From NCBI GenBank assembly GCA_963792855.1, contig CAWBXZ010000016.1, positions 1 to 64,000 on the forward strand: a stretch of DNA of 64,000 bases. Direction: 5' to 3'. The DNA comes from SG8-40 sp963792855 (GTDB lineage: Bacteria; Pseudomonadota; Gammaproteobacteria; Burkholderiales; Eutrophovitaceae). A program made the translations under genes and the position numbers. Below the pieces are notes generated by a model, which ran no database searches, was not told the origin of the DNA, and was given only the letters and a program-made list of their open reading frames with translations. Each line of letters begins with the position of its first letter. Positions within the stretch are counted from its first letter, which is position 1. Of this stretch, positions 9,727 to 18,563 are shown piece after piece.

Positions 9727-9826
9727 ACCCGTGTTCCGCCGTTGCGCCGCTGACGATCGGAAACCGCCGGTCAAACTTGGCCTGCCTTGCCTGCCGTCGA
9801 GAGCAAGATTGCATTGACGCAACCCT

Positions 9827-11284
9827 TCACAAGGCCGTGGCTTCGATGTGCGCGGCAATACGCTCAACCGCCCCACCGTCCATCGGACCGAAATATTTCC
9901 GCGCAAAACTTTTCATCCCAGCGTCGTATCGCTTCCGCGCCGAGACATCCGATGCGAGCGAGCTGATTGCCGCCACTGCCTCGTCAGACGCCGTGACGAG
10001 GACGGCCGCGCCCTCTTCTTCAGGACACGGGAAAATACGGTGGCGCGCACCCAGCCTCAGCACCACCGGCAGCACACCCGCTGCGGCTGCTTCGGAAAGC
10101 ACTGTTGAATAAAGCCCGAGCACCAGCGCGGAGCCGCCGATGACCACATCCAGCGGAAAATCCTCTGCCGCAGTCACACGGATACGCCCCGGCCATTGAC
10201 CGGCCAAACGGTCGAAATCGAGCGCCTCGTCGGCCGGATGCAGTCGAACAAGCACACGTACGTCCCCATTCGCGCGAAGAACGCGGTCGACGATCGAGAC
10301 GAGCGTCTCGTAGTCCTGTCGCGTGATACTGGCGCACTCGGGTTGGGAAACAACTGTGACCACGGGCCGGTCATCCGTAAACAGTGCATGTTCGGAGCGC
10401 AATGGAGCGCGGGCAAGTTTGTCCATCAGCGGGCTGCCGGTGACGGCGTAATCGCAATCGGGAGAGATGCCGCGCAAACGCTCAACGAATCCGTCGCCCC
10501 ACATCAGCATCTTGTCATACGGCATTTCATAGTAGCCGGGGCTGAGCAATCCGGCGCGCCCGTACTGGACCCGTATCGTGGCGATTTCGAGCGCACCGGC
10601 AGCGCGCGCCACGATCTCTTCCGGAAAGCTTGCCGCCTCGGCAAAAACGACGGCGCGCGGCTGATATCGCTTTAACGTACCCAGCGCATTCAGAAGAGAG
10701 ATGACGGCAATCGAGTAGAACGGTAAAGCCGCTTTCGGCGGACGGGTGGTGGCCCCCATTCGTAACCGTGCCGGATGACGTTCAACCACTTTCAAGCCAT
10801 GACGCGCGGCCGCCTCTTCCACGCCGTATCCCGGCTCGCACAAAATGGCGCAGCGTTGCGCGCCGATCCGATCAATGACCGGCCGGAAAAAATCGACAAA
10901 TCGCGGTCGCAACACGTGAAACACGAACTCGGGCCCGGGATTCATAGGCCGCCCAACCCGGCAAAAATATCCGCGCGCGATCAAGCGCAAATTCGCTTTC
11001 AGATATTCCAGCGCGCTACGCAAACCGGCTCCCGGCCTCTCGTTCGGCAACCACTCGGAAAAAATACCGCGTTCTCCGCTTGCCTTCGCGAGGCCCGCCA
11101 ACCTGGCGGGATCGAGCGAGGCTTCCTGGTACACACGGCGCTCCAGCGCTCCGCGCAGCGAGATGCCGTCGTACAGAAAAACGCCCGGGAGCGACTTTTC
11201 GATATCGGCAAATGTGCGTCGGATCGCAAGCGTCAGGCGCTCCAGTGAGCAGCCGTCGACGATGCCCGCTGGCTCAGAACCCAT
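9827..11284 (-). CDS. Putative GT-B transferase with HP and ST motifs (CDP-glycerol/polysialyltransferase-like)
   Basis: A 485-residue cytosolic protein. The C-terminal half has a GT-B look: VTGSPLMDKLA near residue 281, VRLHP near 346-350 and GLYSTVLSEAAAAG near 390-403. HP plus S/T motifs are known in bacterial sialyl- and polysialyltransferases and in CDP-glycerol glycerophosphotransferases, where they bind the CMP/CDP donor. It starts at ATG 11284, overlapping the NeuB-like stop (TAATG). By motif and neighbourhood I infer transfer of a CMP-activated ulosonic acid, but no family can be named firmly. Confidence 0.6.
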   Translation of the reverse strand: MGSEPAGIVDGCSLERLTLAIRRTFADIEKSLPGVFLYDGISLRGALERRVYQEASLDPARLAGLAKASGERGIFSEWLPNERPGAGLRSALEYLKANLRLIARGYFCRVGRPMNPGPEFVFHVLRPRFVDFFRPVIDRIGAQRCAILCEPGYGVEEAAARHGLKVVERHPARLRMGATTRPPKAALPFYSIAVISLLNALGTLKRYQPRAVVFAEAASFPEEIVARAAGALEIATIRVQYGRAGLLSPGYYEMPYDKMLMWGDGFVERLRGISPDCDYAVTGSPLMDKLARAPLRSEHALFTDDRPVVTVVSQPECASITRQDYETLVSIVDRVLRANGDVRVLVRLHPADEALDFDRLAGQWPGRIRVTAAEDFPLDVVIGGSALVLGLYSTVLSEAAAAGVLPVVLRLGARHRIFPCPEEEGAAVLVTASDEAVAAISSLASDVSARKRYDAGMKSFARKYFGPMDGGAVERIAAHIEATAL

Positions 11285-12339
11285 TAATCTTGTACAAGAT
11301 CTTCCGGCCGAACGAGAGCATGACGATTCAGCGGACAGCGCAACTGTTTGCCGAGAACGATGTCGAGCGACGAGGCGTCCATGCCTTCGCCGTCTTCGGT
11401 ACGCAACAGCGCGACATCGGCGCGCGTGATAACCGTGCCTTCGGGCATCTCGCGCGCGGCTACGATGCGCTTCTTCTGAAATTGCCGGTAGCGCCGGTCG
11501 TCCTCGTCGAAAGGCTGCGGCGATCCGCTCCCAAGAGCACGCAGGCCATTGCGCACGACGGACACATAGGCCGCGAGCTGATCCGGATTAAGAGCCGCCT
11601 GGTAGTCGAGCCCCTTGTCGCCGCGATTGAGCGTGAAGTGCTTCTCGAGCACACACGCCCCGGCCCCCAATGCAAGCAGATCGACTACGCCCGCAAAGGG
11701 ATCATCGCCATCGGTGTGATCTGCATAGCCCACGAGCGCACCGAATGCCTGCTTCAGTACGCCGACGCGCCGAATGCTTGCCTTGTCGATCCGCGTTGGA
11801 AATGCCTGAATCCCGTGCATCAGCACGACACGCCTGCCGCCATGCTCGAGAACAACGGAAAGTGCCCTGCCAACCTCTTCCAGGCGCGACGCGCCTGTGC
11901 CCAGCGTAAACAGCACACCCGATTGCGCTGCCAGCTCCAGCATCTCCCGGTTGCCCAGGTCCGCCGAATTGAATTTGATTCCGTCCACTCCAAGCTGCAG
12001 CGCCAGTTCCAGGCTCGGCAGATCGTAAGCGCAGGCGAATACCGGCAGCCGCAACTTGCGGCCCTCTGCCACCAGCTCCTGCCATTGGCTTGCATCGAAC
12101 TGGATTTTCTCAAGCACGCTTCGCAAGCGATGATGTCCGACGACATTCGCGGGTGCATGAAAAATCTGCAACTGCACGGCATCGACCTGCGCTTCGCTCG
12201 CCACATTGATCAGTTCCTTCGCTTTGCCGAAGTCACCGTCGTGCGCGCACGCCATCTCGGCAATGATGAACGCCGATCCGTCAGCGATTGTCCTGCCGCC
12301 GACCTGTATCGATTGCTCTGGCCCTGCGAACCTCGTCAT
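11284..12339 (-). CDS. NeuB-like nonulosonic-acid synthase (second paralogue)
   Basis: About 351 residues from ATG 12339, overlapping the upstream lyase gene by ATGA. NeuB enzymes condense phosphoenolpyruvate with an amino sugar to make a nine-carbon 2-keto acid. Seen: TIM-barrel start FIIAEMACAHDGD, the metal-binding His of VGYADHTDG and of LEKHFTLNR, and a C-terminal SAF (antifreeze-like) domain beginning near KKRIVAAREMPEG. It diverges clearly from the other NeuB-like protein (for example VQLQIFHAP where that one has VKFQTFRSE), suggesting a different acceptor sugar. Confidence 0.85.
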   Translation of the reverse strand: MTRFAGPEQSIQVGGRTIADGSAFIIAEMACAHDGDFGKAKELINVASEAQVDAVQLQIFHAPANVVGHHRLRSVLEKIQFDASQWQELVAEGRKLRLPVFACAYDLPSLELALQLGVDGIKFNSADLGNREMLELAAQSGVLFTLGTGASRLEEVGRALSVVLEHGGRRVVLMHGIQAFPTRIDKASIRRVGVLKQAFGALVGYADHTDGDDPFAGVVDLLALGAGACVLEKHFTLNRGDKGLDYQAALNPDQLAAYVSVVRNGLRALGSGSPQPFDEDDRRYRQFQKKRIVAAREMPEGTVITRADVALLRTEDGEGMDASSLDIVLGKQLRCPLNRHALVRPEDLVQD

Positions 12340-13317
12340 CCGCTTGCACTCACTTGCGGGCGTGCGCATTGCTCGCCGAATGAAACGATCTTGCCGGTAA
12401 TGGCTTCGAGCTTCCGGCGCTCGTCTGGCGCGATTCGCATCATCGGCTGGCGTTCGAATGGCGGGCAATGCCCTGCCATGGCCATCGCTTCACGCAGTGC
12501 CAGATGCCAGCCAAGGTTCACCGCCACGTCGAAAAACGGTTTCTCGTACTCCTCGACAATTGCCTGCGCTTCGTCACGGCACCCCGCGGCAACCAGCCTG
12601 GCGAATTCCAGTTCGACCGCCGGGGCAAAGTTTCCGACACTGGCCAGATAGGCGACCTGACCGTGTTCCCGGGCGGCCAGGTGGGCCGCCATGCCGCCGC
12701 GCCCGCCGACCACTGCGCTGCAGCCGGCAAACATGCGGTTCAACCGGCTGATGATTTCGGGATTGCCGCTCTCTTCCTTGAGGCCGACCGCATTGGCACA
12801 CGCCAGGATACCGTTCGACCAGGCGCGGCGAATATTGCACAGAGGGTGCCTCGAACGCCCGGCCAGCGCGTATCGGCATTTCGTGAATCATGACGCCAAT
12901 GTCGGCTGCGGCACAAATGTTCTCGAAGAAACGGGCGATCGATTCCTCGCCATAGAAGCGGTCCGGGTAGACCGCGAGGATCGCGTCGGCACCGTCATCC
13001 GAGGCCGCTTGCGCAAATTCGACAGCCTGGCTCGTCGGTCCGATACTCGGTGTGGTTACGATCACCACGGCGCGGCCGGCACTTGTTCGGGAAACGATGT
13101 GGTTGACTCGCAGCATTTCGGGAACGGTAAGCACATCGTAACGGCTGCTGCCGACCGTGCACATGAGCGTGCCGACGCCGCACCCGATCAGGAACTCAAC
13201 GTAGTCAGAAATGGCGGTTTCATCGAGGGCGCCATCTTGCCGGAACATCGCCAACACCGGCACAACGGTACCGACAACACGGCGGGAGAACACGGCTCCC
13301 CTGGTCTTTTCGGTCAT
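12336..13317 (-). pseudogene. DapA/NanA-family lyase, broken by one frameshift
   Basis: TIM-barrel class I aldolase family (dihydrodipicolinate synthase / N-acetylneuraminate lyase). From ATG 13317 the N-terminus reads GTVVPVLAMFRQDGALD, and the frame is normal to LVERYPGV. The continuation ANAVGLKEESGNP, with the Schiff-base Lys, and the rest to the stop at 12336 are in another frame. Removing one base within 12793-12806 gives 326 residues, normal for the family. The usual GTTGE loop reads TVGSSRYD and the usual catalytic Tyr region reads MIHEMPIR, so the reaction may not be the textbook one. ATGA overlap with the NeuB-like gene argues for a shared pathway. Confidence 0.72.
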
Positions 13318-13500
13318 GCTTTTTCTACCATCCAGTCTTTAGTATCAGGAACGCCACGCTGCCCGCGCCGAAACGGGCGTTCCTCAGACTCCCCGATACG
13401 CCGAGGACAATCCCATGTGCGCTCCTACTCGAGCTTTTCTCGCCCGGCCATGGTCGAATAAACCACTAATTGCATTGAATTATTCAAAGCCGGCAATTTC

Positions 13501-13686
13501 TTGAAAACGATTCGAAATCAACAAGGCGGGATCGATTTGAACCCTGAAGAACGCGATCGGACAGCAACCTTGCAAGCTTCGTGCAAGCATCCGGGCAAAA
13601 CCCTGAGCACGCTCACGATGGATGCCGCAATCGGTTTGCTCGCGAACGATAACGGCGTGACGGACTTCAGTTACTTTGGCTTCTGA
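13501..13686 (+). other. Short unassigned reading frame at the head of a decayed cassette
   Basis: A 61-codon frame with no recognised domain, ending 1 bp before the ATG of the VOC remnant. It runs opposite to the surrounding operon. It may be the stump of a carrier or partner gene of the decayed cassette that follows, but nothing in it proves that. The upstream stretch 13318-13500 has an imperfect inverted repeat (AGGAACGCC at 13347 against GGGCGTTCCT at 13375) and no gene. Confidence 0.35.
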
Positions 13687-13687
13687 C

Positions 13688-13880
13688 ATGAAATCACTGA
13701 CCACCGATCATGTGGCTTTCGCCGTCGCCGATCCGGAGGATTCGAAAACAGAATATGTCGATCGCGAGCTGGAACGCCTGTCGCATAGTGGCATACAGTC
13801 CTTGCCGTCCGGAATATCCTGATCGAACTCGTCGAGGACAGCCAGCCAGGCAGAGCAATCCGGTCTTTTTTAACGCAACG
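13688..13880 (+). pseudogene. VOC (glyoxalase-like) domain remnant
   Basis: Starts MKSLTTDHVAFAVADPED, which matches the first strand of VOC/methylmalonyl-CoA-epimerase-like proteins (DHVAFAV). The frame stops after about 44 codons. A second piece in another frame, VRNILIELVEDSQPGRAI, matches the later IELVE strand. The middle of the domain is missing. Plus strand, antiparallel to its neighbours. Confidence 0.5.
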
Positions 13881-13891
13881 TCTCCCGCAGC

Positions 13892-14610
13892 CCCGATGCA
13901 CCGGCCGTCCGATTCGGAGACCGCGAGCTTTCCGATGCACAATTGCTCGAGGCCATCAACGCAACCGCGCAATCGCTGGCGGAGCACGAGGGCGGCCGGG
14001 TTGCAGGGCCAACGTCTCCGGCAATAATGACGATTTTGATCGTTCCACGGCCTACGGGGCAATCCGGGCACTCGGCACGACCGCCGTCCCGCGCGAAATC
14101 ATTTACCCGGACGCAACCCTTGCGGCAATGGAGGCCTCGCTCAGCCCCCGGCCAGGCCTGTTCTCCGGCAACATCAACCTTCCCGAACCCGCCCTTTGCC
14201 GATGCCGGGACTCGAGGGTGGCGCACACTTCGACAGCACGGCAACCGGGCCGGTAACGGACTGCCCGACACCGGCAGGGCCTGCGGTTTCGGTCCCCGAC
14301 GAAACGGCGCACTGCGTCATATTGTTCGCCTCGGGATCGTCCGGGGCGGCCAAAGCCATTCCACTGGCGGGGGCACTACTGGCAGGCAACGCCCTGAGCA
14401 CAGCGCAACGCCTCGGCATCGATTCCGATGACCGGAATCTGATCACGACACCGCTGTATGCAACGGGTTCGGTAGCGTTCCGGCCAATTTCATTCGTCCG
14501 GCAGCGCAAACGGAACAGGCCGGTGCGCTCGATCGGCTCCGATCCCTGATGAATTTCGGCGAGCATCTGCCGGTGCCAGTGCTGAAGTCACTGCGTACAA
14601 ACTGGCGCCG
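13892..14610 (+). pseudogene. AMP-dependent acyl-CoA synthetase/ligase remnant
   Basis: Pieces in different frames follow the order of an ANL-superfamily enzyme: PDAPAVRFGDRELSDAQLLE (N-terminal), then TAYGAIRALGTTAVP, then the phosphate-binding loop ILFASGSSGAAKAIPL near 14319-14366, then NLITTPLYATGSV. At least two frame changes and a truncation after about 14610 leave no possible full enzyme. The set VOC + ligase + MBOAT suggests a former acyl-modification module for a polysaccharide. Confidence 0.65.
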
Positions 14611-14929
14611 CGCTGCCGGCCCGCGCCCTACGCTGATTCACCCGGTCACATCCAGTAGTCAGTCATGGACTATGGCCGGCTCGTCGGCATCGGGTAGAAA
14701 CCCCACCGCATTTTCGCCCGGTTTATCACCCGGCTGCTCTTGATCATCACCGCCGTTACTTTGCTTGGAATCAGCGACTGGTGATGGCGAACCGCTTCCC
14801 TGCCATCCTGTCTGCTTCGCAATGCGGACGATAACCGACTCTACAACGCGTTTCGATCCGTTCGATCAATGATGATGACGGTCAGAAACTGACGAAGATT
14901 GTCTATGTCGGCGGCTCGGCCTGTCTCGA

Positions 14930-15371
14930 GTGATCCCCATCCGACAATTTGCGCGTCGGATATTTCAAGCAAACTGTGCTGGTAGGCAGCATCTTGCAGC
15001 CGGTCGCTTATGGGCCATTGCTCGGCGACATCTCATCGGGCCGCGATCTGGCCGCCGTCTGCATGCCGGTGCTCGGCAGAACCCGCAAACCGACGCTGGC
15101 GTTGTTCTGCAGCTTCACCGTCATGGGCATGTGGCACCACATCAGCCTCACCTGGCTGTGCTGGGGCATGTGGCACGCATCGGGCATCTGGCTGTACGGC
15201 AAATGGCGCCGCCTCGCACTCTCGGGCTGGCTCAGACAAAACCTTTCAAAACCGCTTGCGTATTTCCTGGGAACGGTCCTGACCGTTATCTACTCGGCGC
15301 CCGGCTTCAGCTTCACCATGCTGTCGGATGTGAAACAATCGCTCCGACTGTTGTGGCAGATTCTGCTTTGA
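14930..15371 (+). pseudogene. MBOAT (membrane-bound O-acyltransferase) C-terminal fragment
   Basis: The longest surviving frame of the decayed cassette (ATG near 14949, stop at 15371). It contains the MBOAT landmark FTVMGMWHHISLTWLCWGMW, including the conserved His, followed by another hydrophobic run. An intact MBOAT O-acetylase has about 400-500 residues and many membrane spans; the N-terminal two thirds are missing or shredded in 14640-14930. It ends 22 bp from the convergent neuA stop. Confidence 0.6.
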
Positions 15372-15392
15372 AGTTAACGACCGGTCACACCC

Positions 15393-16109
15393 TTACCCAC
15401 GTTGGGCATCAAGACCCCGCGCCCAGTGCTCGGCCAGCTCCAGTTGCCACGGATAATCGATGTCGAAGGAGCGTTCGGCCGGCATCCGGTACGTCAACAT
15501 GCGCGGCATGAAAAAACTGCGTTCGCGCAGGAACAGTTCGATTGGCGCGACATAAAGACCGCCGTTGGGATGAAACCGCGGCGGTATCGACTGGCTGCGC
15601 GTTGTCTGCGCGTAGGCCTGCGGATCGGTCATGCGCATCACATTCCCGTCGCCGGGCTCGAGCGCAAGCTGCGGGGGAAACTCGTACGCCGTGACAGTCA
15701 GCAACGGCACTTGTCCGGATGAAGCCTGGTACGCCTGCATCGCGCCTTGAACGTCATCGACGCTGCGAAACGGGCAAGTGGGCAGCATCATCGCCACGTT
15801 GCGGTACTGCTGGCCGGCATGTGTCCGCTGCAGATACTCTTCGACTACTTCGACCGCCCGTACCGTATCGCCCCGCATCGCTTCCGGGCGCTCGTCCACG
15901 CCAATGCCCGACGCGACGGCGATCTCCCTGACGCGCTCATCGTCAGTAGAAACAACAATTTCGGAAAAACACGCCGATGCGAGCGCCGCTTCGAAGGTAT
16001 AGGCAATCAGCGGTTTGCCGTTGAGCAATCGTATGTTCTTCTTCGGGACGCGCTTGGACCCGGCACGCGCCAGGACCAACGCAACCGTCTTGTTGCTGTC
16101 TGCATTCAT
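15393..16109 (-). CDS. neuA: Acylneuraminate cytidylyltransferase-like enzyme (NeuA/PseF/LegF family)
   Basis: Activates a nonulosonic acid with CTP to the CMP-sugar. About 238 residues from ATG 16109, overlapping the aminotransferase stop by ATGA. The N-terminal nucleotide-binding motif LARAGSKRVPKKNIRLL is typical; IVVSTDDERVREIA and MMLPTCPFRSVDDV follow, and FDIDYPWQLELAE near the end matches the family metal-binding region. The exact sugar (sialic, legionaminic, pseudaminic or other) cannot be read from the sequence. Confidence 0.87.
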   Translation of the reverse strand: MNADSNKTVALVLARAGSKRVPKKNIRLLNGKPLIAYTFEAALASACFSEIVVSTDDERVREIAVASGIGVDERPEAMRGDTVRAVEVVEEYLQRTHAGQQYRNVAMMLPTCPFRSVDDVQGAMQAYQASSGQVPLLTVTAYEFPPQLALEPGDGNVMRMTDPQAYAQTTRSQSIPPRFHPNGGLYVAPIELFLRERSFFMPRMLTYRMPAERSFDIDYPWQLELAEHWARGLDAQRG

Positions 16110-17554
16110 CTGTTGTTGTGGCTCTGCAAAATGGCGTGAATCGTGTCGCACACACGGTCTATCTCCGCGTCGGACATCTCGTTACCCGAGGGTAGGCTGA
16201 TTCCTTGCGACGAAATCTGCGAACTGACCGGAAATTCCCCCTCATTCCTGTACGGGGGCTGCAGGTGCAACGGAATAAAGAACGGCCGGGTCTCGATACC
16301 GCGCGATTCCAGTTCGACCGTGAGCTGATCACGGGAAATGCCGGCAACCTCCGGATCGACCAGCATCGAAAAAATCCAGTAAATCGTCTCTCCCCATGCT
16401 TCCCGGGGCGGCATGACGAGACCGGGACCATTCTCCAGCCGCTCGATGTAGCGCTCGCCGATTTCCTTTCTTCTCCCGATAAACCTGTCAACGCGCTCCA
16501 TCTGCGCGACGCCCACTGCCGCCTGAAGATTGGTCATCCGGTAATTGAAGCCGGCGATCTCATGCCAGTAGCGCCGCCCGCGGCGCATGCCATGATCGCG
16601 CAACAAACGCAGCCGGTCGGCGGTCTCGGCATTTGCCGTTGTCACCATGCCGCCCTCGCCGGTGGTGATCACCTTGTTGGAAAAGAAACTGAAACAGCCC
16701 ACATCTCCCAGCGTTCCGACCGGTTGGCCCCGATAGCGCGCGCCCTGTGCTTCGGCGCAGTCCTCTATTACTTTCAGACCATTGCGCCGGGCGATCGCGT
16801 TGATGCGATCCATGTCGCAGGGATGACCGTACAGGTGCACCGGAATGATCGCGCGGGTACGCTCACTGATGCGCCGTTCGACATCGCCTGGATCGATATT
16901 CCATGTTGCCCGGTCTACGTCGGCGAGGACGGGTGTCGCACCGCAATGGAGCACAACGTTCGCCGTGGCCGCAAACGTGAAATCCGGAACGATGACTTCA
17001 TCACCCGGACCGATATCGAGTGCTTTCAGTGCAAGGTGCAACGCGGCGGTGCCACTGGAGACCGCCAAAGCATGATGGCCGCCGAGAAATTCGGAGAACT
17101 GCTTTTCAAAGCGCTGGACATACTCGCCCTGCGAGGAAATCCAGCCCGTCGTCACGCAGTCGGAGACATAGGCGAGTTCGTTGCCGCCAAGCGCGGGCTG
17201 CATTAGCGGAACACGCAGCATCTCCGCCCAGGAAAGCATGTCAACGAGACGGCCGGACTCGTCGAGTAGCGGAACATGGCGAACTTTTTCGCTCAACCTG
17301 GCCACATTCTCCGCGTGCGGGGCGCCCGCCCGGCCCTTGATGAACGTCCGGTTCATCGACCTGACTGCCGGATCCGTCATGACGGCGCCACCCAGTAACG
17401 CACGCCGGACATCACCGTCCGTCAGCATCCCGAGAACGCGCTTGTTGGCATCCGTAATGAAGACAGCGCCAAATACGCCCTCGTTCAGCCGCTGCAACAC
17501 GTCGCGCAGGCTGGCGGATTCGTCGAGCAGGTTGCGGTCAAAGTCGCGTGTCAT
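16106..17554 (-). CDS. CBS-domain / DegT-family aminotransferase fusion
   Basis: About 482 residues from ATG 17554 (MTRDFDRNLLDE). The first 120 or so residues form a CBS-pair-like module (FGAVFITDANKRVLGMLTDGDVRRALL ... HVPLLDESGRLVDMLSWAEML, quoted in parts). The remainder is a PLP-dependent DegT/DnrJ/EryC1 sugar aminotransferase: SSGTAALHLALKA, VIPVHLYGHPCDMD, VIEDCAEAQGA, and the PLP Lys in FFSNKVITTGEGG. Such enzymes make aminated precursors of legionaminic- or bacillosamine-type sugars. CBS pairs in these loci are more usual on nucleotidyltransferases, so the fusion may be regulated by a nucleotide. Confidence 0.85.
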   Translation of the reverse strand: MTRDFDRNLLDESASLRDVLQRLNEGVFGAVFITDANKRVLGMLTDGDVRRALLGGAVMTDPAVRSMNRTFIKGRAGAPHAENVARLSEKVRHVPLLDESGRLVDMLSWAEMLRVPLMQPALGGNELAYVSDCVTTGWISSQGEYVQRFEKQFSEFLGGHHALAVSSGTAALHLALKALDIGPGDEVIVPDFTFAATANVVLHCGATPVLADVDRATWNIDPGDVERRISERTRAIIPVHLYGHPCDMDRINAIARRNGLKVIEDCAEAQGARYRGQPVGTLGDVGCFSFFSNKVITTGEGGMVTTANAETADRLRLLRDHGMRRGRRYWHEIAGFNYRMTNLQAAVGVAQMERVDRFIGRRKEIGERYIERLENGPGLVMPPREAWGETIYWIFSMLVDPEVAGISRDQLTVELESRGIETRPFFIPLHLQPPYRNEGEFPVSSQISSQGISLPSGNEMSDAEIDRVCDTIHAILQSHNNR

Positions 17555-17568
17555 GGCGTGTCCGGATT

Positions 17569-17628
17569 GCAACAAATTCGATCGCGACCAATTGGATCGC
17601 AACCAATCGGATCGCAACCAATTGGATT
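17569..17628. repeat. Four tandem copies of a 15-bp unit
   Basis: Four adjacent 15-mers close to GCAACCAATTGGATC begin at 17569, 17584, 17599 and 17614, differing at one to four positions. They lie in the 121-bp gap between the TIM-barrel gene stop and the ATG of the CBS-aminotransferase, starting 15 bp upstream of that ATG. They may space the ribosome-binding region or reflect slippage. Confidence 0.85.
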
Positions 17629-17675
17629 GCGCCTGGTTGCCCAGCCGCCCGTTGTATGGCGAAACATACTTCCGA

Positions 17676-18563
17676 TCATGCGATTCTGGCCTCAATCAAC
17701 GCCATTTGTTCGGCCACTGTCTGCAACGGCAGGTTGTATGCCTCGAGCACCCAGTGGGGCGGCGTGTCCAACGCGCCCAGCAGCGGCCCCCAGAACCAGG
17801 CATCCGCTGCAATCACCTGGTTGCTGTCTTCCGTTCCGTCGTTATCGCTGAGATGACAGCAGCGCACCAGCGGCGCGAGCCGGGCAGCCGCAGCAACCAT
17901 ATCGAATCCCAGTGTCACCGCGGATACCTTGAGGTGGCCGACGTCGAGCAGAAGCCCGACGTTGGGCCGATCAATGCGGTCGAACAGGTTTTCAATTTCT
18001 TCGGGCGTCACCCCGAGAAGCTGTACTTTCCCCGCGTTCATCGGCGAGAGCACATTGTTCTCGAGCAGCAAGTCGACGTCCTTGGTCTTTGCGTAGCCGG
18101 CGAGTTCCTGCACGCAATCGACGAACACCGTCATCGCCTGCTCTGGCGGGATTGCCGGCCCACGCAAGGCGCGGCCCAGGTCACCCGGCGACGGATCGAT
18201 GCAGAAGCCGCAATGGACACTGTAGAAAGGCGACTGCACCAACGCGGCAAGATCGATGGCATTGCGTACATGATTGATACTGCGCTCGAGGTTCACCGGG
18301 TCCGCGGAAGCAAGATTCAACACGAACGGTTCGGCGGGTACCGGGAAATAATTGTGGATCAGGAAAGCGAAACGGCGCCTGCCCGCGTCTTGCAGCAGCC
18401 GCGCCAACCCGTTGCCGCTGCCATGCCGCGTTCCCGATGCGAGTTCGATGTGTCGCACGCCCGCCTCGCCAGCGGCGGCAACGATCTCCTCAACGTGCAT
18501 GCGCCCGAATGCACCGGAGGATACGAATACTTTTCCGGACGGCAGCAATGCACCGACAGCCAT
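17676..18563 (-). CDS. TIM-barrel sugar phosphate isomerase/epimerase-like protein (AP-endonuclease 2 fold)
   Basis: About 295 residues from ATG 18563, whose A is the last base of the preceding stop (TGATG). Pattern of the xylose-isomerase-like TIM barrel: FYSVHCGFC, LLLENNVLSP (metal Glu), VGLLLDVGHLKVS (Asp and His) and VRCCHLSDNDGTEDSNQ. Members isomerise or epimerise sugars or act as dehydratases. Placed between NeuD-like and aminotransferase genes, it may supply or rearrange the sugar precursor of the ulosonic acid. Reaction not assignable. Confidence 0.75.
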   Translation of the reverse strand: MAVGALLPSGKVFVSSGAFGRMHVEEIVAAAGEAGVRHIELASGTRHGSGNGLARLLQDAGRRRFAFLIHNYFPVPAEPFVLNLASADPVNLERSINHVRNAIDLAALVQSPFYSVHCGFCIDPSPGDLGRALRGPAIPPEQAMTVFVDCVQELAGYAKTKDVDLLLENNVLSPMNAGKVQLLGVTPEEIENLFDRIDRPNVGLLLDVGHLKVSAVTLGFDMVAAAARLAPLVRCCHLSDNDGTEDSNQVIAADAWFWGPLLGALDTPPHWVLEAYNLPLQTVAEQMALIEARIA

